A stretch of DNA of 64,000 nucleotides from Dipteronia dyeriana (Eukaryota > Streptophyta > Magnoliopsida > Sapindales > Sapindaceae), in assembly GCA_032871835.1 (NCBI GenBank), contig CM065301.1, positions 29,830,405 to 29,894,404 on the forward strand. The letters run 5' to 3'. Below, piece after piece: positions 12,169 through 25,364 of this stretch. Under the pieces are notes generated by a model, which saw only the letters and a list, made by a program, of their open reading frames with translations, did not search any database and had not been told where the DNA came from. Within the stretch, counting starts at the first letter, position 1. Every line of letters begins with the position of its first letter. Position numbers and translations under genes: made by a program.

Positions 12169-13500
12169 TTGTTTGACTTCACTTCACTTGAAGTCTCATC
12201 ACTCTTCTCCAAAGGGAGATCACAAACACCAATAACACTGTCCTCATGGATATTATCACTATGCCTACAATCATCAATGACAACATTAGCTGATTCCATG
12301 ACACTTTGAGTCTTTAAATGAAAAACTTGATATGCCTTACTATGTAGAGCATATCCAATAAAAATTTCCTCATCACACTTAGCATCATACTTGCCAAGGT
12401 GATCACGGTAATTGAGAATGTATTATTGCTTCAAAAAGTGTGGAAGTTGCTAACATTTGGCTTCCTACCCTTCTATAACTCATAAGTTGTTTTACTAATG
12501 TTGGGTCTAAGGAAAACTTTATTTCCTATATAGCTAGTCGTATTGACGGCTTCAGCCCAAAGGTTTCTAGAAACTTTGTTACTAACCAACATGTCACGGA
12601 TCATCTCTTGTAAGACCCTATTTTTCCTCTCAAGAACAACAATTTATTGAGAAGTCCTAGGAGCCGAAAATTCATGGAAAATGCCTGCTATCACAAAAAT
12701 CATCAAAGTATTCATTTTATAATTCCCTACCATGATCACATCTAATTATTTTTTTGCTTTTTATCTTGTCATTTTCTCATTTTGTAATATAGAGTAAAGC
12801 ATTTAAAATTTCTCAAAGGTTCCTGATTTATTTCTCTTTAAGAAAGTACACCCAAGTAAATCTAGAGAAATCATCTACACAAACAAAAATATAACCCACC
12901 TAGGCTTTCCGTTTGTATTAGACCCACTAGATCCATGTGAAGTAGCTCTAACGACTCCTTGGTAGCAAGGTTCTTTCCCTTCTCATGCACACTTCTAGTT
13001 TGCTTTCCTTGTTGGCATGAGCCACATACACCTTCAAACTTTTTCCCAAGTTTCGAAAGTCCCCTCACAACTAAGTACTTTTCCAAGATCTTCAAATCTA
13101 TATAGTTCATGTGGCTGAGTCTTTGATGCCATAAATCAATCTAGTTACATCTAGAAAGTTTACAAGATAAAATATTAGATTCATTACAATAACAATTGTC
13201 TGATGAACTTTTTCCTTTTAAAAATATTTCACCATTTTCATTCAAAATAAAGTAGCCATTTTTCCCAAACATGACATAAAAACCCTTATCACTAAGATAG
13301 AAATGCTAATGAGATTGGCTTGAAGACCATCCACTAACAAAGCATTAGGGATAGAGGGTAAACTGGGAATGGAGATGTTTCCTTTCCCTATGACTTTTTT
13401 TTGTCATTTTCAAATCTCAAAAGATTCAGAGAAACTCTTATTTCTCGTCATAATCCTAGAGCACCCACTATCAAGATACCAAGAGTTTATGGTGTGTGTG
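12169..13500 (-). pseudogene. Element H: protease and integrase (decayed)
   Basis: On the minus strand, from high to low coordinate, there is a copia protease start (WYLDSGCSRIMT, about 13448-13490, catalytic Asp-Ser-Gly kept), a stretch like SIPSLPSIPNALLVDGL (about 13320-13370), and the GAG-pre-integrase region. Next is the integrase zinc-finger segment (GVCGSCQQGKQT, about 13000-13040) and the first catalytic motif HMDLVG near 12930. The core continues with RCDHGREL near 12740-12760 and HEFSAPRT near 12650-12680. The lack of an intact reading frame shows it is dead. It stops at the target site of the Mutator-like insertion. Confidence 0.8.
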
Positions 13501-16500
13501 CTTTCATTTCAATGTGTGCAACATCGCACATATAATCTTCTTTTCTAATCCACTTAGGCGCCACATCTTTATTTCGAGGGTTTGTGGTATTCATATTTCT
13601 AGGTTTCCTAGGTACATGCATGCTAGATCTTTTCATTTCCCTATGCTCTTTCATGTTTCTAACCTTACACATCTTAATGTATTATAACAATATGGCCTAA
13701 TATGCCTTACCTTGCCATAAAAATGACATGTATGAATGAATAGAGAGATTATACCATGTCTATGATTTCTTATAGAAGCTTTACCATTCACACGAGGTGG
13801 CCTTTATTGATGCACATGTTGGCTCCTCCTTGGTGGTTGGTTCATGGTTGGTTGCCTTGGAGTTTTTACTTTTTGAAGAGATTGAGCAACTTTAGCTTTC
13901 CTTAAGGGTTGATGAAACTAATCCTTGGCATATTTGAAGGCTGAGTTTGTATGACACACATTGGCATCATTTTCAGTGTAGTACTTTTGGATGACTAACC
14001 CAACTCATTGGTTCTTATTAGGTGTTAAGGAGGTATGAGCTCTTTCACTTCTTTACCCTTCACAAAAATGATCCTTTTCGGAGAAGGTGTTTCCTTGTCA
14101 TTTACAAAATCGAGACCTCTCTTGTTATTAGGCTTCTTTCCATAGCCTAGCATGATATCAAGCTTCTCAATACCCGAAGTCATCTTAGCAAGAAATTCTT
14201 TAGTTTTCTTAAAGATCTTTTTCAATTTTTCTTTTTTCTCTCTTACCATCCTCAATTCAATTCTTCATCCTTAGATTCTACTTGCATCTTGAGGTCTTCA
14301 AGCCTCTCTAACTACTCATCCAAAGTTATAGTTCGATTGCACACATTCCTCCTAAGCCTATTGGTGAAACAGCTAAAAGTGTTATTCAACTCAGTTGTCA
14401 TGTTTAAGGCATCTCGGAGACTTGAGTTTACTTCTTTGCGCATGGCACATTTGTGAGTATCTCTCTTTAGAAATATCTTGAACTTTATTCTAAAGACATT
14501 ATTCTCAATCTCATTTTTAGAAATGTCAAGGTCCAAGTAATCATGACTACTCACATCACTGTTAGAGATCTCTAAGTTGGAGTAAACATCATCACTATCA
14601 TAACTACAAAACGAATGAGAACTATTGTCACTTGACATCTCTTCGTTAAAGTAGATCTCATCTTCAAGACCATCACCTTGGACTTGATCACTTATAGCAA
14701 CATCTACTATCTCCTCTCTCTCTCAAGGTCAAGATCCAATGCATTGTTCTCTTGCTTATCATTATCCATATGAGAGGTGGCAAAGGCTACAAAATTAGCC
14801 ACATTCTCTTCATAATCCAAGGAGTCCACCTTATCTTCAAGATCATCACTACCACTCCAAGTAGCAGCCACAACTTTCTCCACTACAAAAAAAAGTGACC
14901 TCTGATAGCATGCAATGAAGGCTATCATAGGTGGATAATAGCATTTAGAAGCATGTTATTTTATCCCATGCTATTAAAAGTCCATCCCTTTTATAGCATT
15001 TGATAAAACTATAAATTCTTTTTGATAGCATTCATGTGATGCTGTGAACTCTTTAGAAAAGTTACAATGGTATAATTAATAGCTTTTTTATAACGTTACA
15101 TTAACCATTTGACAACATCTTCAAAATGCTATCATTTAAATTACATTAAATAGAAAAATATATATTTAGTTTAATTAATTATTATTTTATTTATCCATAT
15201 TTATAGAACAAAAGGTATTATGTAAACTTACAATTGATTCAATATATTTTGAATATACACAAATTACATTGTTCAATATTACAAATAACAAAATATAAAC
15301 TTCTATATGAAAAGTCGGAATCTTCTTTCAAAATGTAAAAATCTTCTTTTATTGAGTTGTTGTTTGGGAGCCTAAATTCACCATTAATTTCTTTATAGTA
15401 CAAATTTTGCAACAAAATAAATAAAAATAATTAACTTCACAAAATAACAAAAAATATATTACATAAATGAAATATATGACAAAAAATTATAAATTAGATT
15501 TCAAGAAAAAAAAAAGCTACAAGCATTATTACTTACCTGCATGTTTTTTTTCAAGCAATTTAGTTTTCCAACAAATTTCATTATGAATACTATCAACAAT
15601 CCCTCAACAAATTAAACCAAAAGTCAAGAACAATATTAAATAACAATATACCAAAAAAATATTGTTACTACAAATCCTATTAAGAATTAAACCAAAATCT
15701 ATTGAAACAAAAAATTAATTGATACACTTCTAGTAACTCTAGTTTAAACCCTAATTGAAAAACATAAAAAAAAATCACAATTTGATTAAAATGAAAATAA
15801 TATCAAGCATTGTTTTATGCATAAAGAATAAAAAAAACAATATATTAATAAACCTCAAATGTAAAGAACTCCAACTAACAAATGAAAGTTTTTTCCTTTA
15901 AAAAAAAACTAATTGATTATTTGTTTGTAGTAGAAATAGTGACAATCATGAAATGAGAGAGATACTAACCAAATAGTGGGAATGAATTCATAATAACGAG
16001 ATCAATAATTTAATAGAGGTAGAAGAGGTTGAAGAAAAATAAAAAAAAATGAATTAAATATGATGGGTATGACTGGAGGCCACAACAAGCTTGGAGAGGA
16101 TAAACAAAATAAAAGATAGGGTTTGGAGTCTTGGAAATTTTACAAAAGTAAATACTTTCAAAATACACAAAGCGTAAATAGAAGGGAAAACAAAAATTTA
16201 GGCGGAAGCTTTCCCTCTTCTACTTTTTGGGTAACAATTACATTTAATATCATACTATAGCATTCCTTAAATGCTATGAAATTAATTTAAAACGTTTTAT
16301 GAGCATATTGTGTCTTCTTTTTAAAATGCTATATAATAGAAGTTTATTGTTATTTTATTGCATCCATAAAATTCTATATTACTCAAGTTAAAATGCTATA
16401 CAAGATAAAATGTTATTAGTTGGTATTTTTTTATAGCATTGTGTTATAAAATGCTATAATACGTATATATTTTATAGCATTCTTAAAAAAACAGCTATAA

Positions 16501-17470
16501 TGATATGCTATAAAATGTCATATTTGTTGTAGTGCCCTTTCCGCTTGTTCTTTAAATTTCCACAATTCGGAGCAATATGACCTATGTATCCACATTCAAA
16601 ACATTGAACCCCCTTTCTTGCTGGCTTGTCTTGACTAGATTCCCTTTTATTGAAAGTTTTTTTTATTTTTGAAGTCCTTTCCCTTTGATTCGAAGCCTTT
16701 CTTGTCCCTTTTTAAGAATTGCTTGAGCTCCTTGACTACAAGAGTTATGTCTGCATCCGATTCACTGTCCTTTTTTCCATGCTTGGAGGTTTTCAAGGCT
16801 ATCCCTTTTTGCTTCTTGGGATAAGAAATGAGCTTCCTCGACTCATAAGCAAGCAGTTTCCCAATGATTTGCTTGTCTCCATAGACTTATACTCAATATT
16901 TTCTTCTTTGATTATCTCATTAGCTTCAAATCTATTGGGGTTAGACCTCAAAATCTTTTGGTTGATTCTTGAGTCGGAGTAAGGATCTCTTAGTTGATGG
17001 CTTTGGTTGATAATGTCCATAAGCTTGATTTGAAAGTTATTGGATGACTCATGCTTCTCCATCTTCATAGTTTCAAATTGAGTTTGAAGAGTTTGAAGCT
17101 TTGACTCCTTTATGATTTAAGTCCTTTCATGAGTTGTTTCCAATATCTCCCAAGCTTCATTTGCATTCTTAGTTATTTGTATGAGTTTATATTGGTTTTC
17201 ATCCATCGCACAAAACAAAGCATGCATTGCCTTGTTGTTCTATTACGAAGTCTCGAACTCTTAAGCATTCCATTGTAGTATAGGCTTCGGCACTACACAT
17301 CCATCTCTGATAGACATAATAGGAGGGGTGTAACCATCTTCAATCATTGTCCACACTCATCAATAGCCGACAAGTATGACTCCCTTTTCCTTTTTTTATG
17401 ACAAGAAGTTCATGCCGGTAAGCAAAGGTGGCCTTGTGCTAGAAACACCCTCTTAACTCATTCCACTCAT
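13501..17470 (-). pseudogene. Element H: gag (decayed, split by CACTA insertion)
   Basis: Translation probably began at 17470-17468 (MSGMS). The N-terminal copia gag domain covers about 17400-16800, with AMDENQYKLI and NRFEANEIIKEEN motifs. The zinc knuckle CFECGYIGHIAPNC lies near 16560-16605. After the CACTA insertion the frame resumes with VVAATWSGSDD (about 14850-14880), an acidic stretch, and a lysine-rich coiled-coil-like part (14255-14025). A second, CCHC-like motif (CHFYGKVRHIRPYCY, about 13690-13735) follows. The long gag with a second CCHC-like motif matches the layout of elements J and N. Many stops and frameshifts are present. Confidence 0.78.
14881..16534. mobile_element. Non-autonomous CACTA (En/Spm) element
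   Basis: The ends are inverted: CACTACAAAA at 14881 and TTGTTGTAGTG ending at 16534. The flanking triplets CTC (14878-14880) and CCC (16535-16537) are consistent with a 3 bp target duplication carrying one change. The subterminal 100-250 bases at each end are packed with AAATGCTAT / ATAGCATT motifs in both orientations, as expected for transposase-binding subterminal repeats. The 1.65 kb AT-rich interior has no recognisable transposase. The gag frame of element H continues on both sides (KNKRKG before, VVAATW after). Confidence 0.9.
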
Positions 17471-17570
17471 TGTGTTTCGTTAAATGAATGCTAATGACTA
17501 CAATGATCAAAATGCACTTAAATGCAAGACACCCAAAAATAGCAAGAATCATATATGTATGTCCAGGAAC

Positions 17571-17586
17571 TCACTCTCTTACCAAC
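17571..17586 (-). other. Degenerate primer binding site of element H
   Basis: This sits at the same place as the intact site of J (40937-40950), directly between the LTR end and gag, but GATACCAA has decayed to CTTACCAA. It is identified by position more than by sequence. Confidence 0.5.
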
Positions 17587-19096
17587 TAAAAATATAAGAA
17601 ACGTGTTTATACAACCTAGATAGGGTGAATGGGTTGTTAATCAATTAATTACCAATTTTTGGTTAGTCAGGATTAATAATTAAAATTCGAAATAAACAAA
17701 CTATAAAAATTAAGTAAAAAGCGGAAATTAAAAAGAGACTTGATGTTTACATGGGAAACTCTCAATAGGGAAAAACCCACAGGACTAACCTCGCTAGCCA
17801 CTTCGGTCATCAAATCCACAACTTTAATACTTGCTTAAAACCTAAGTTGACAACCTAGACACACTATTCTCGGAAGCAACACAAGCTAAACTACCCTCGG
17901 GCCTTTAGTAGTGATTCTAGACCAATTGCTTGTCAATTAACCCATTGATAGCAAGACATGCTTGCTTGTAAAACTTTACTTAGAAGCCACAAGGCTTAGA
18001 CTCTAAGAAGAGATTAAGTCTAAATGAATGTGTAGAAATATTTGAAATGCAATATAATGCAAGACCGCACACAATATGTTTAACTAGAGATTAAGATACA
18101 ATTATCAAAGTGTCTACATGAACATACATGCAAACTTAGCTAAAAGAGGAAGATGAAATCACCCTAATATGTTAGTTATTAAATAAAACCCCAATCAAAC
18201 AAAGAAACTCATAGAAATATGCAACAAATAAATTATACTTGTGAAAGAGATGCAATGAAAAAGAAACCCTAGTAGGTAGAACAATAAATGAGATTTAATG
18301 AAGTTCAAATATACCAAGTGATAAACTATTGAAGACACATGCTTGATTAATGCTTGAAGATGCAAGATAAAGATGGTTTTGGGGTTAAAGAGATAAAAAA
18401 AAGCTATCTCAAAACTTCTCTCACAAGGAAACTTGTTTCTCAATCTTAAATTTGATTTTCGAAGTTCTAAAATGGTTTTGAGAAATAAGAGAAGTATTTA
18501 TATCAGCCCTGTACAGAAGCTACGTCGTTAAAATGTTCAGACCGCGGTACAAAGTGTATGATGCCTCTGAAAAACATCACGCTGAACACCGCGATATGGA
18601 AGAGGTTCACCAACCGCACAACAAACAGTGGGAAGCCTTTGAAAAACATCACGGTTAAAACCGCGTAACAGGCAATGTGCACCAACCGCACAACAACTAC
18701 AGAAAGTCCACTAAAAAAAACTGCAATGTGTGCAAGATGAACAAGTTGCAAAGCATTTCGTGACCCAACCCATGGAAGAGAGAGAAAATCTCTTTTACAA
18801 GCTAAAACATACCTAATCTAAATGAAAGATGTGCAAGTGTGCTTGTGAATCAAATGCACACTGAAAAGAGCACAATACATAAACAATTTAAATGCATGGA
18901 GGTGTGTGTGTGCACCTATTCTCTTCAAGAATCAAAGTCAAGTGATGTACCTTTAAGCACTTGATCTTGAAACATTGGGGATGCCAAGGGAAGCTTGATC
19001 ACGAACACGTTAAGAACCTAATCTACCCAAAGATTAAAATCCCCAAATATGGTTTGTCAATGAAATAAGTCAATCATAAAAAAGGTGGCAATTACA
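17587..19096 (-). repeat. 5' LTR of element H (shared with an upstream copy)
   Basis: A J-like LTR of about 1.5 kb. Its minus-strand 3' end meets the primer site and gag, making it the 5' LTR of H. Its minus-strand 5' end is directly preceded (19097 upward) by a degenerate polypurine tract and J-like 3' untranslated sequence, so it also served as the 3' LTR of another copy. A TATA-like run (ATATAAATACTTC on the minus strand) lies near 18492-18503, beside a GC-rich palindromic block at about 18535-18730. Confidence 0.8.
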
Positions 19097-19424
19097 ATCT
19101 CCATGTATGGCTATTTCGTGACAAAACCAACACTCAAAAGAATATCTCACAAAAGAAATGAAAAAGTTCTAATGTCAACAAATGTTCAATCTACGTTACA
19201 AAGAAATTCAAAAGAGAAAACAAATCATCAAGGTCTTCAATTTCTTGTAGAGGAACACACTTGTTGAACACACAAAGCAAACAACTTTTCCAAGAAACCT
19301 TCCAACAACTAGTTTTTCAAAATTTCCTATATATCCCTCATTCTTATATAATGTTACATCACATTCATCCATAGTTTTAGTTCTAATTAAAATTTTAAAT
19401 CAATTTTTTTTTTAATGTTATAAT
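19097..19424 (-). other. Polypurine tract and 3' UTR remnant of a second H-type element
   Basis: The sequence AATCTCCATGTATGGCTATT followed by TCGTGACAAAACC matches the polypurine-tract side of J (34999-35035, AATCTCCACCTTTGGC...). Further matches (TATTTCGTGAC, AATCTCTTGTAGA-like) follow up to about 19280. The remainder is AT-rich with no gene. LTR C cuts it at 19425. Confidence 0.75.
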
Positions 19425-21442
19425 TGTTAGGTCTTAAAGTCATGTTGGTATATTCCATATCAAAATGATATTTCCTTTGTATTGATTAGTTGTCTAGGTT
19501 CATGGTGATTCAAGCTTCAAATATCATTGGCAACTCATCAAGCTAAGAGAAGTCTTCAAGAGGAACAATCTTTGTTGCATATCAAAGATATATCTAGCCA
19601 TCATTCATCTTGCAAGGCGATTAGGCACACACATACCCACATTGCATTATATTTGTGTTCTTACATCAATATGCTTATTTAATAAAATATATACATACAC
19701 ATATTGTTGTATGCACATGAATATGATTTAAATTGGCAATTTTGTAAAAATGCATGTTCTATGACTATCTCTAGGAAATGGCATAATTTTATGTTCTTGT
19801 GTTTGTTTGTTTGTATTTTATTTGTATCGGACTTGAATATATTCTCATAATGTTCCTTATTGAGTTTTGAGTATGTTGATTACTTATTCATAAGTTTTCG
19901 AGTTTCGAGTAGGAAGTTACGAAACTTTGTGTGTTTTTAGTGTATGGTTTTTGTGCTTGTGAATCAAGCCGGTTCCATATTTTTTGTTACAGTTTCATAG
20001 ACGTCCATGTCCATAAGAGAGTCCCAGTTTGTAATCCTAAAATAGATTCAAAATGAGTTTGAAGGCCAGAGAACGGTCGAGGAACACAAGTGGTGCGTGA
20101 AAGATTGCATGGAAAGAGTGGGGTGGCAAAATGCCATAGCATCCCCTCTCCCGTGGAGGCGTGTGGCCTCCACGGGAAAGGAACCACTCTACTCCCATGG
20201 AGGCCACCTATCTACATGGGTGTGTCTTGATTGCCCACCTATGGTCCCCATCTCTCCATGTCATCATCCCTCAATTCTTATTCTCTCCTTCTTATTTTCC
20301 AAACTAACAAGACTTGTGCAGAATTTTAAAGATTTTTTCTCTCAACTTCAAATCTTTATATCTCACTTATTTCTTATCGAAAATGAGTGATTCAAGAAAG
20401 GATAGATTCATTTTGAAGTCTTCTATCTTCACCATGTACTCTTGAAGTCTTTTGTTCAAGTATTTTTGGTGTTTTCTACATCAATTTCGTGGTTACACTC
20501 AAATTGACAAGGTATTTGTTTATCTTTTGATTTCCAAGTTTTTATATGTTCAAATACATTGGGTCTTCTACTTATTTTAGTGTATGTGACTTTAAAAAAT
20601 ATTGTTAGAAGATAGAGCCATTATAAGCTAGATTTATCTAATTATAGACTTAAATGTAATTTATGTTTTCTTAAATCTAAAATTTCACATGTTTGGGAGT
20701 TGTATTGTGACTAGCTTATATTCTATGGCTATTTGTGTGTTAATTATATATTGATGATTGATAGCCTTTACATGTGGTAGGACTCTTTGGTTGAATATAT
20801 TTAGGATTTGAGCATTTAATTATATTTAGAGCCTTTGAGATTTAACTGATTATTTCATGAATATTTGCTCTAAATATTTGTTAGAGAATTTCATTAAACA
20901 TATCTTTTTATTCTAGCGTTTTTTGTTTTTAGTTCTGAAGTCTTGAATACATGCTTAATGAATATGTTATGATTTCAAGCTTTAGTTTGCTTGAACAATA
21001 TCTCATATTTAATTGTGAATTGATTAAAATGTATATTTTAGGTTTTGGTTCATATATAAAGAATTAGGCAACTTTGTTTGTGGACTTTCATGACTATGTC
21101 TAGTTCTTCATGGAATAAACCGTATCTATAAATTTCATATGTGATTTACATCATTTGTTTTATAACATATGTTTGGATTATAAACTAGAAAAAATATGCA
21201 TTGTGTGCTCATTGGTCATTTCTAGTTTCCATAAGTTATCTTGATCATATATTTTATGTTGCATATGTTTGAATTTGTATACATTTAATCTTGTTTGGGA
21301 AATCCTTGTAAAAGGCATGTAGTCTTGACAAGAATTGGAAAGATCCAAAAAGTCTATCAAGGAAGTCTTGACTATGATCAGGGTGATCCAGATAGTAGAA
21401 TAAGGAAACTTTCTAGAAGCATGTGAAGTGTCTTGGATAGAA
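19425..21442 (+). repeat. Truncated LTR C (family 1 relative)
   Basis: It begins TGTTAGGTCTTAAAG and follows the order of the N LTR: the TTCCATATCAAAATG block, a GC-rich palindromic block (about 20065-20260), an AGGTATTTG-like block, then a degenerate part of the tandem repeat. It stops at 21442, exactly where the terminus of LTR B begins, so its last few hundred bases are missing. It is diverged from A and N and probably older. Confidence 0.8.
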
Positions 21443-23592
21443 TGAAAATTCCCTAGTCTTTAAAGTACAAACATACCTACAGAGGGGGGCGGGGGGGCGG
21501 TGAATAGGTATAATCTCAAATTTTAAAACTTCTTTAACAACACAATCAAATCAATTTAAAACACACATAAAAGTCTTACAAGTTGATTACTTCACAAATC
21601 AATAGGAAATCAATTTTAGCAAGAGTTAAAGCAATATAAGACAAAGCAAGTAAAGGAATTAAAATGTTCAAAATCAACACAAGAGATTTTTACGTGGTAG
21701 GAAACATCCACGGGTTGATACCAAAACCACCAGCAAACCGTAATCCACTATGTCGAATAAGAGTTACACACTCAAAAGCAATCAAGGCACTATATGCTCT
21801 CCAAGCTATCACCGTTACACTACCCTCAGGCCTAGTGAATCACTTTGCCTACTTCCTATCCAAAAAATGACAAACACACCTCTAGGAAGCAACTTCTTAT
21901 CCAAGGCACACTTGCCTCTAGGAAGATTTCTTGCTTGCCTATCCGAATTCTCCTAATCCTAGACAAGTCTTCTTGCTTAGCCATCCGAGTCCTTTTGACT
22001 CTAGCTAAGACTCCTTGCTCAAGTTAAAGCTTCACTCACTCTAACAAGAGACTTCAACCTTTTACAAGGCAACGATCTAAGTGAAGTGCACACATGGAAT
22101 CATGATGCAATCACAAGCAAATAGATAAAGTCGATCAATCTAACACTATGAACATGCAACTAGATAGCTAGATAAAGCTATCAAAGATCAATAGAACTAG
22201 ATAAGAGAAATAGAAACTTTAACCAAATATGATCTTGTTCTTAGAACATGAAACTAATTCTAGAAATCAACAATCAATCACAAGAATACAAAAATATTTC
22301 AAGAATCAAGTTCATGATTATCAAGTTTAGCCAAAATATATTCAATAGAACAATCATACAATCTAAACTTGAAAATCAATCAAACAAACTACAAAACGGA
22401 ATCAAAATAATCATATATATTCTTCTTAATCAAATAAAAGAATTTATGAAGATGATCAAACAAGAAGAATAAGAAGGCAATGATTCACCTAACAAATGAT
22501 AAATCTCGAGTGGAAATCTGAATTCTGAAAAAAAAAATTCAAGACATCATTTGGCTTTGAAAATGCTTGGGGTTTGTTCCTCTCTCCAATACCAACAATT
22601 TTGGCTTTTAAATCAACTAAATCAGAGTTGATTTGAGAGAGATATAACCAAAAAAAAAATCAAAAGTTTGAAGAAATTTTTCTGCACTTGTTCTTCAATT
22701 CTTCAAGTTCTTCAATATGTGAAAGAAAGAGAGAGAAAATACATTTAAATGAAGGGAAAGTGTTGTGGAGAGAATGGCATTTCTGGAAGAAGTTGCCATC
22801 TCTCGACCTCACCACCCTGAGATGGCGCTTGGGCATCTCGGGGGCAGCAAGGTTTCTTGCCCGAGATGGCCACACACCATCTCGAGGAAGAGAGGTTTGA
22901 TGGCCTTCAGCCATCACCTCTTCCCTTGCGCTCCTCCCGTGCTCTTTAACCGTTCTCTGAACTCCGAACTCCAAATTCAAATTCGTTCATGGATTACAAG
23001 CCGTGACTCCCTCATGAACATGAACAATTACAAACTTTAACAAGAAATTATGGATTTGACTCAATACTTGAAGACGAAGACTATGCATGTAAAGTGATCG
23101 AAAAGTTTCATAACTCTTGACTTGAAACTCAAAAACAAATGCATGAGTAACCAAAATAACCAGAACTCAATAAGAAACAATACACTACCAAATTCAAGTA
23201 TAAGGTCCACGATACATAAACATACAAACACTTAACACACAAGAATGTTATTTCCTAGACATAGTCCAAATACATGAAATTAGTCAATTTAGCACAAATG
23301 CATCGGCATTCTGTATCAAGTATGTGAATGTGATATACAAAATGAGCACAATGATGCAGGGCCACATGAGAATGCAATATGTGTGTGTGCTCTAATGCCT
23401 TACAAAAGAAAGAAGAATCTCAATACCTTAGCATCCAAGTAAGCACTTTTTCCCTTGAAGACGAACTTTGCATGAGTAGTTACTTTTCTTCTTTGGAGCT
23501 CAATCCATTCACGAATCACCTAAGCAAATAAATATTACAAAGCAAGAGAATTTTGTTATGGGATCAAGCCAACTCAAATCTAAAACCTAACG
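21443..23592 (-). repeat. 3' LTR of element B (family 1)
   Basis: The minus-strand start is GTTAGG-like (CG in place of TG at 23591-23592) and the end is TTTTCA at 21443. It shares the C tract (about 21483-21499 as G), the tandem block, and the hairpin CGAGATGG...CCATCTCG at 22862-22884 with A, D and N. It is followed on the internal side by a polypurine-tract remnant (ATCTCACCCTTTGGC, 23593-23608), which makes it the 3' LTR of the minus-strand element whose pol lies at 24998-29323. Confidence 0.88.
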
Positions 23593-24997
23593 ATCTCACC
23601 CTTTGGCTATTCCATGACAAAACCTCAAACTCACCATATAATAATCACTCATGGTAGATTGCATTCTCACATCCTCACATTACAAAGAGATGCCTAGACT
23701 AGAATGTCTTCCTGAGTCTTCAAGAATCTCTCCTTTGATCATCAAAGCATCTGTAAGAGAAGCACCACCAAACAAACAAGAGATCTTCCAAAGAAGATTG
23801 GTGAGATGTAGTAAAAAGAAAGATATAAGAAACAAGACAAGACTCTCACTATCTCATATAAACAAAAAAAATCATTTTCTCCTCCTTAAGACAAGAATCC
23901 TCATTAGACAAAAAAAAATATAAAAGTACTATGGTGAGAGACATCATACACATTTTCTCCCCCTTTTTATTAAGGAATATAAAAGGGAATCATGAGAAAA
24001 AAAGAGATATTAAGCAAACAAGTCATTTAGAGAACTAAGTTTGAACAAACTAAGCTCCCGCTTAACATATGCTCCATATTTTGATCACCAAGTAAACTTG
24101 TTGACAGGAGAATCACACAATCACACAATCAAGCAATAAGAGAAATTACAACAATGTTTTTCAAAGTAAAAGAGAGAATTATAGATTTTCATTAGTCTTT
24201 AAAAAATAATCTCTCATTGCTAATGAATCAAACACATTGAGCAAAATATTTGTATGTGTAGAATGCTTCAAGTATATATAAATGGAGCAATTATGATATC
24301 AATATGCAAACCATTTCAACACCTATCCATCTACAGCTTTTTCAATCAAGGTCAAACCAATTGTCATCTGAAAATTGTGCAAAGAGAATAGATTTCAACA
24401 TATGAGTGTGTGTGCGCATGCAACTCGTTATCCCTTTTCTGTTTTTCAACCTGAACAGTAACAATTTTCAACTATACTCCTTTTAAGCCTTCTTCCATTT
24501 CTTTATAGGCTTTAAATCAAAGATTGTTTTTTAAAAAAAAATTGATTCGCTTCAACACTTCTTTGATTTTTTTTTAAACATAAACATATACTCTTCATGA
24601 CGACTTTCACTTATCACAATGGTGTAGCTCTTTCCTACTTTGGGCAGCTTCACAACCAAAGTATGCAGCCCTTTCTATGAAGGTGCTCGTTGAAATTCTA
24701 TGTAGATGCCGAAGCAAAATGGATACTAACCATAGGTCATCTATCATGCACTATGCAATAAACCTTTAGATGTATCCATAATCTACATGATTTGAAACTC
24801 AATTACTCAAACTTAAACATATAAGAGGTGTATTAGTGCACTTTTATAAAACAAGATTTAAAAGCTCAAGTTCATGATCTAGAAATAATAAAAGTTATTT
24901 GCTCAAGATCATTACTTCTCAAGTGTGTAGCTCTCAAAGAAATTGATATTCAAAAAAAAGTTTTGCTTATCAAGCCACTCACAATCACATATAGATA
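23593..24997 (-). other. Element B: 3' internal non-coding region
   Basis: The stretch next to the RNase H stop (about 24300-24995) aligns with 54640-55330 of element N, including the GAGCACCTTCAT, AAAGAGCTACACCATTGTGA and GAAAAACAGAAA-like runs. The rest is AT-rich with a purine-rich AAAAGGGGGAGAAAATG near 23955-23975. N carries an env-position reading frame in the following part; nothing equivalent remains in B. Confidence 0.7.
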
Positions 24998-25328
24998 TCA
25001 ATCAACATATATCATGCCAATGGATCTTCGGAGAGATTTAAACCTCTCTTTGTCCAAAGGCTTTGTAAACAAATCCGCAGGTTGATTTTCAGTAGGCATA
25101 TGCTCAAGAGAAATAATAGAATGTTCAAAAGGTTCTCTAATGATATGATGCCTAATATCTATGTGCATTGTGCATGAGTGTTGAACCGGATTTTTAAAGA
25201 TGTTAATGGCACTCATATTGTCACAATAGAGAGTCATTTTACCTTGTTCAATATCATAATCCTTGAGGATTTGCTTCATCCAAAGAAGTTGTATGCAAGC
25301 ACTTTCGGCTGCAATGTACTTGACTTCG

Positions 25329-25364
<36 letters not shown>

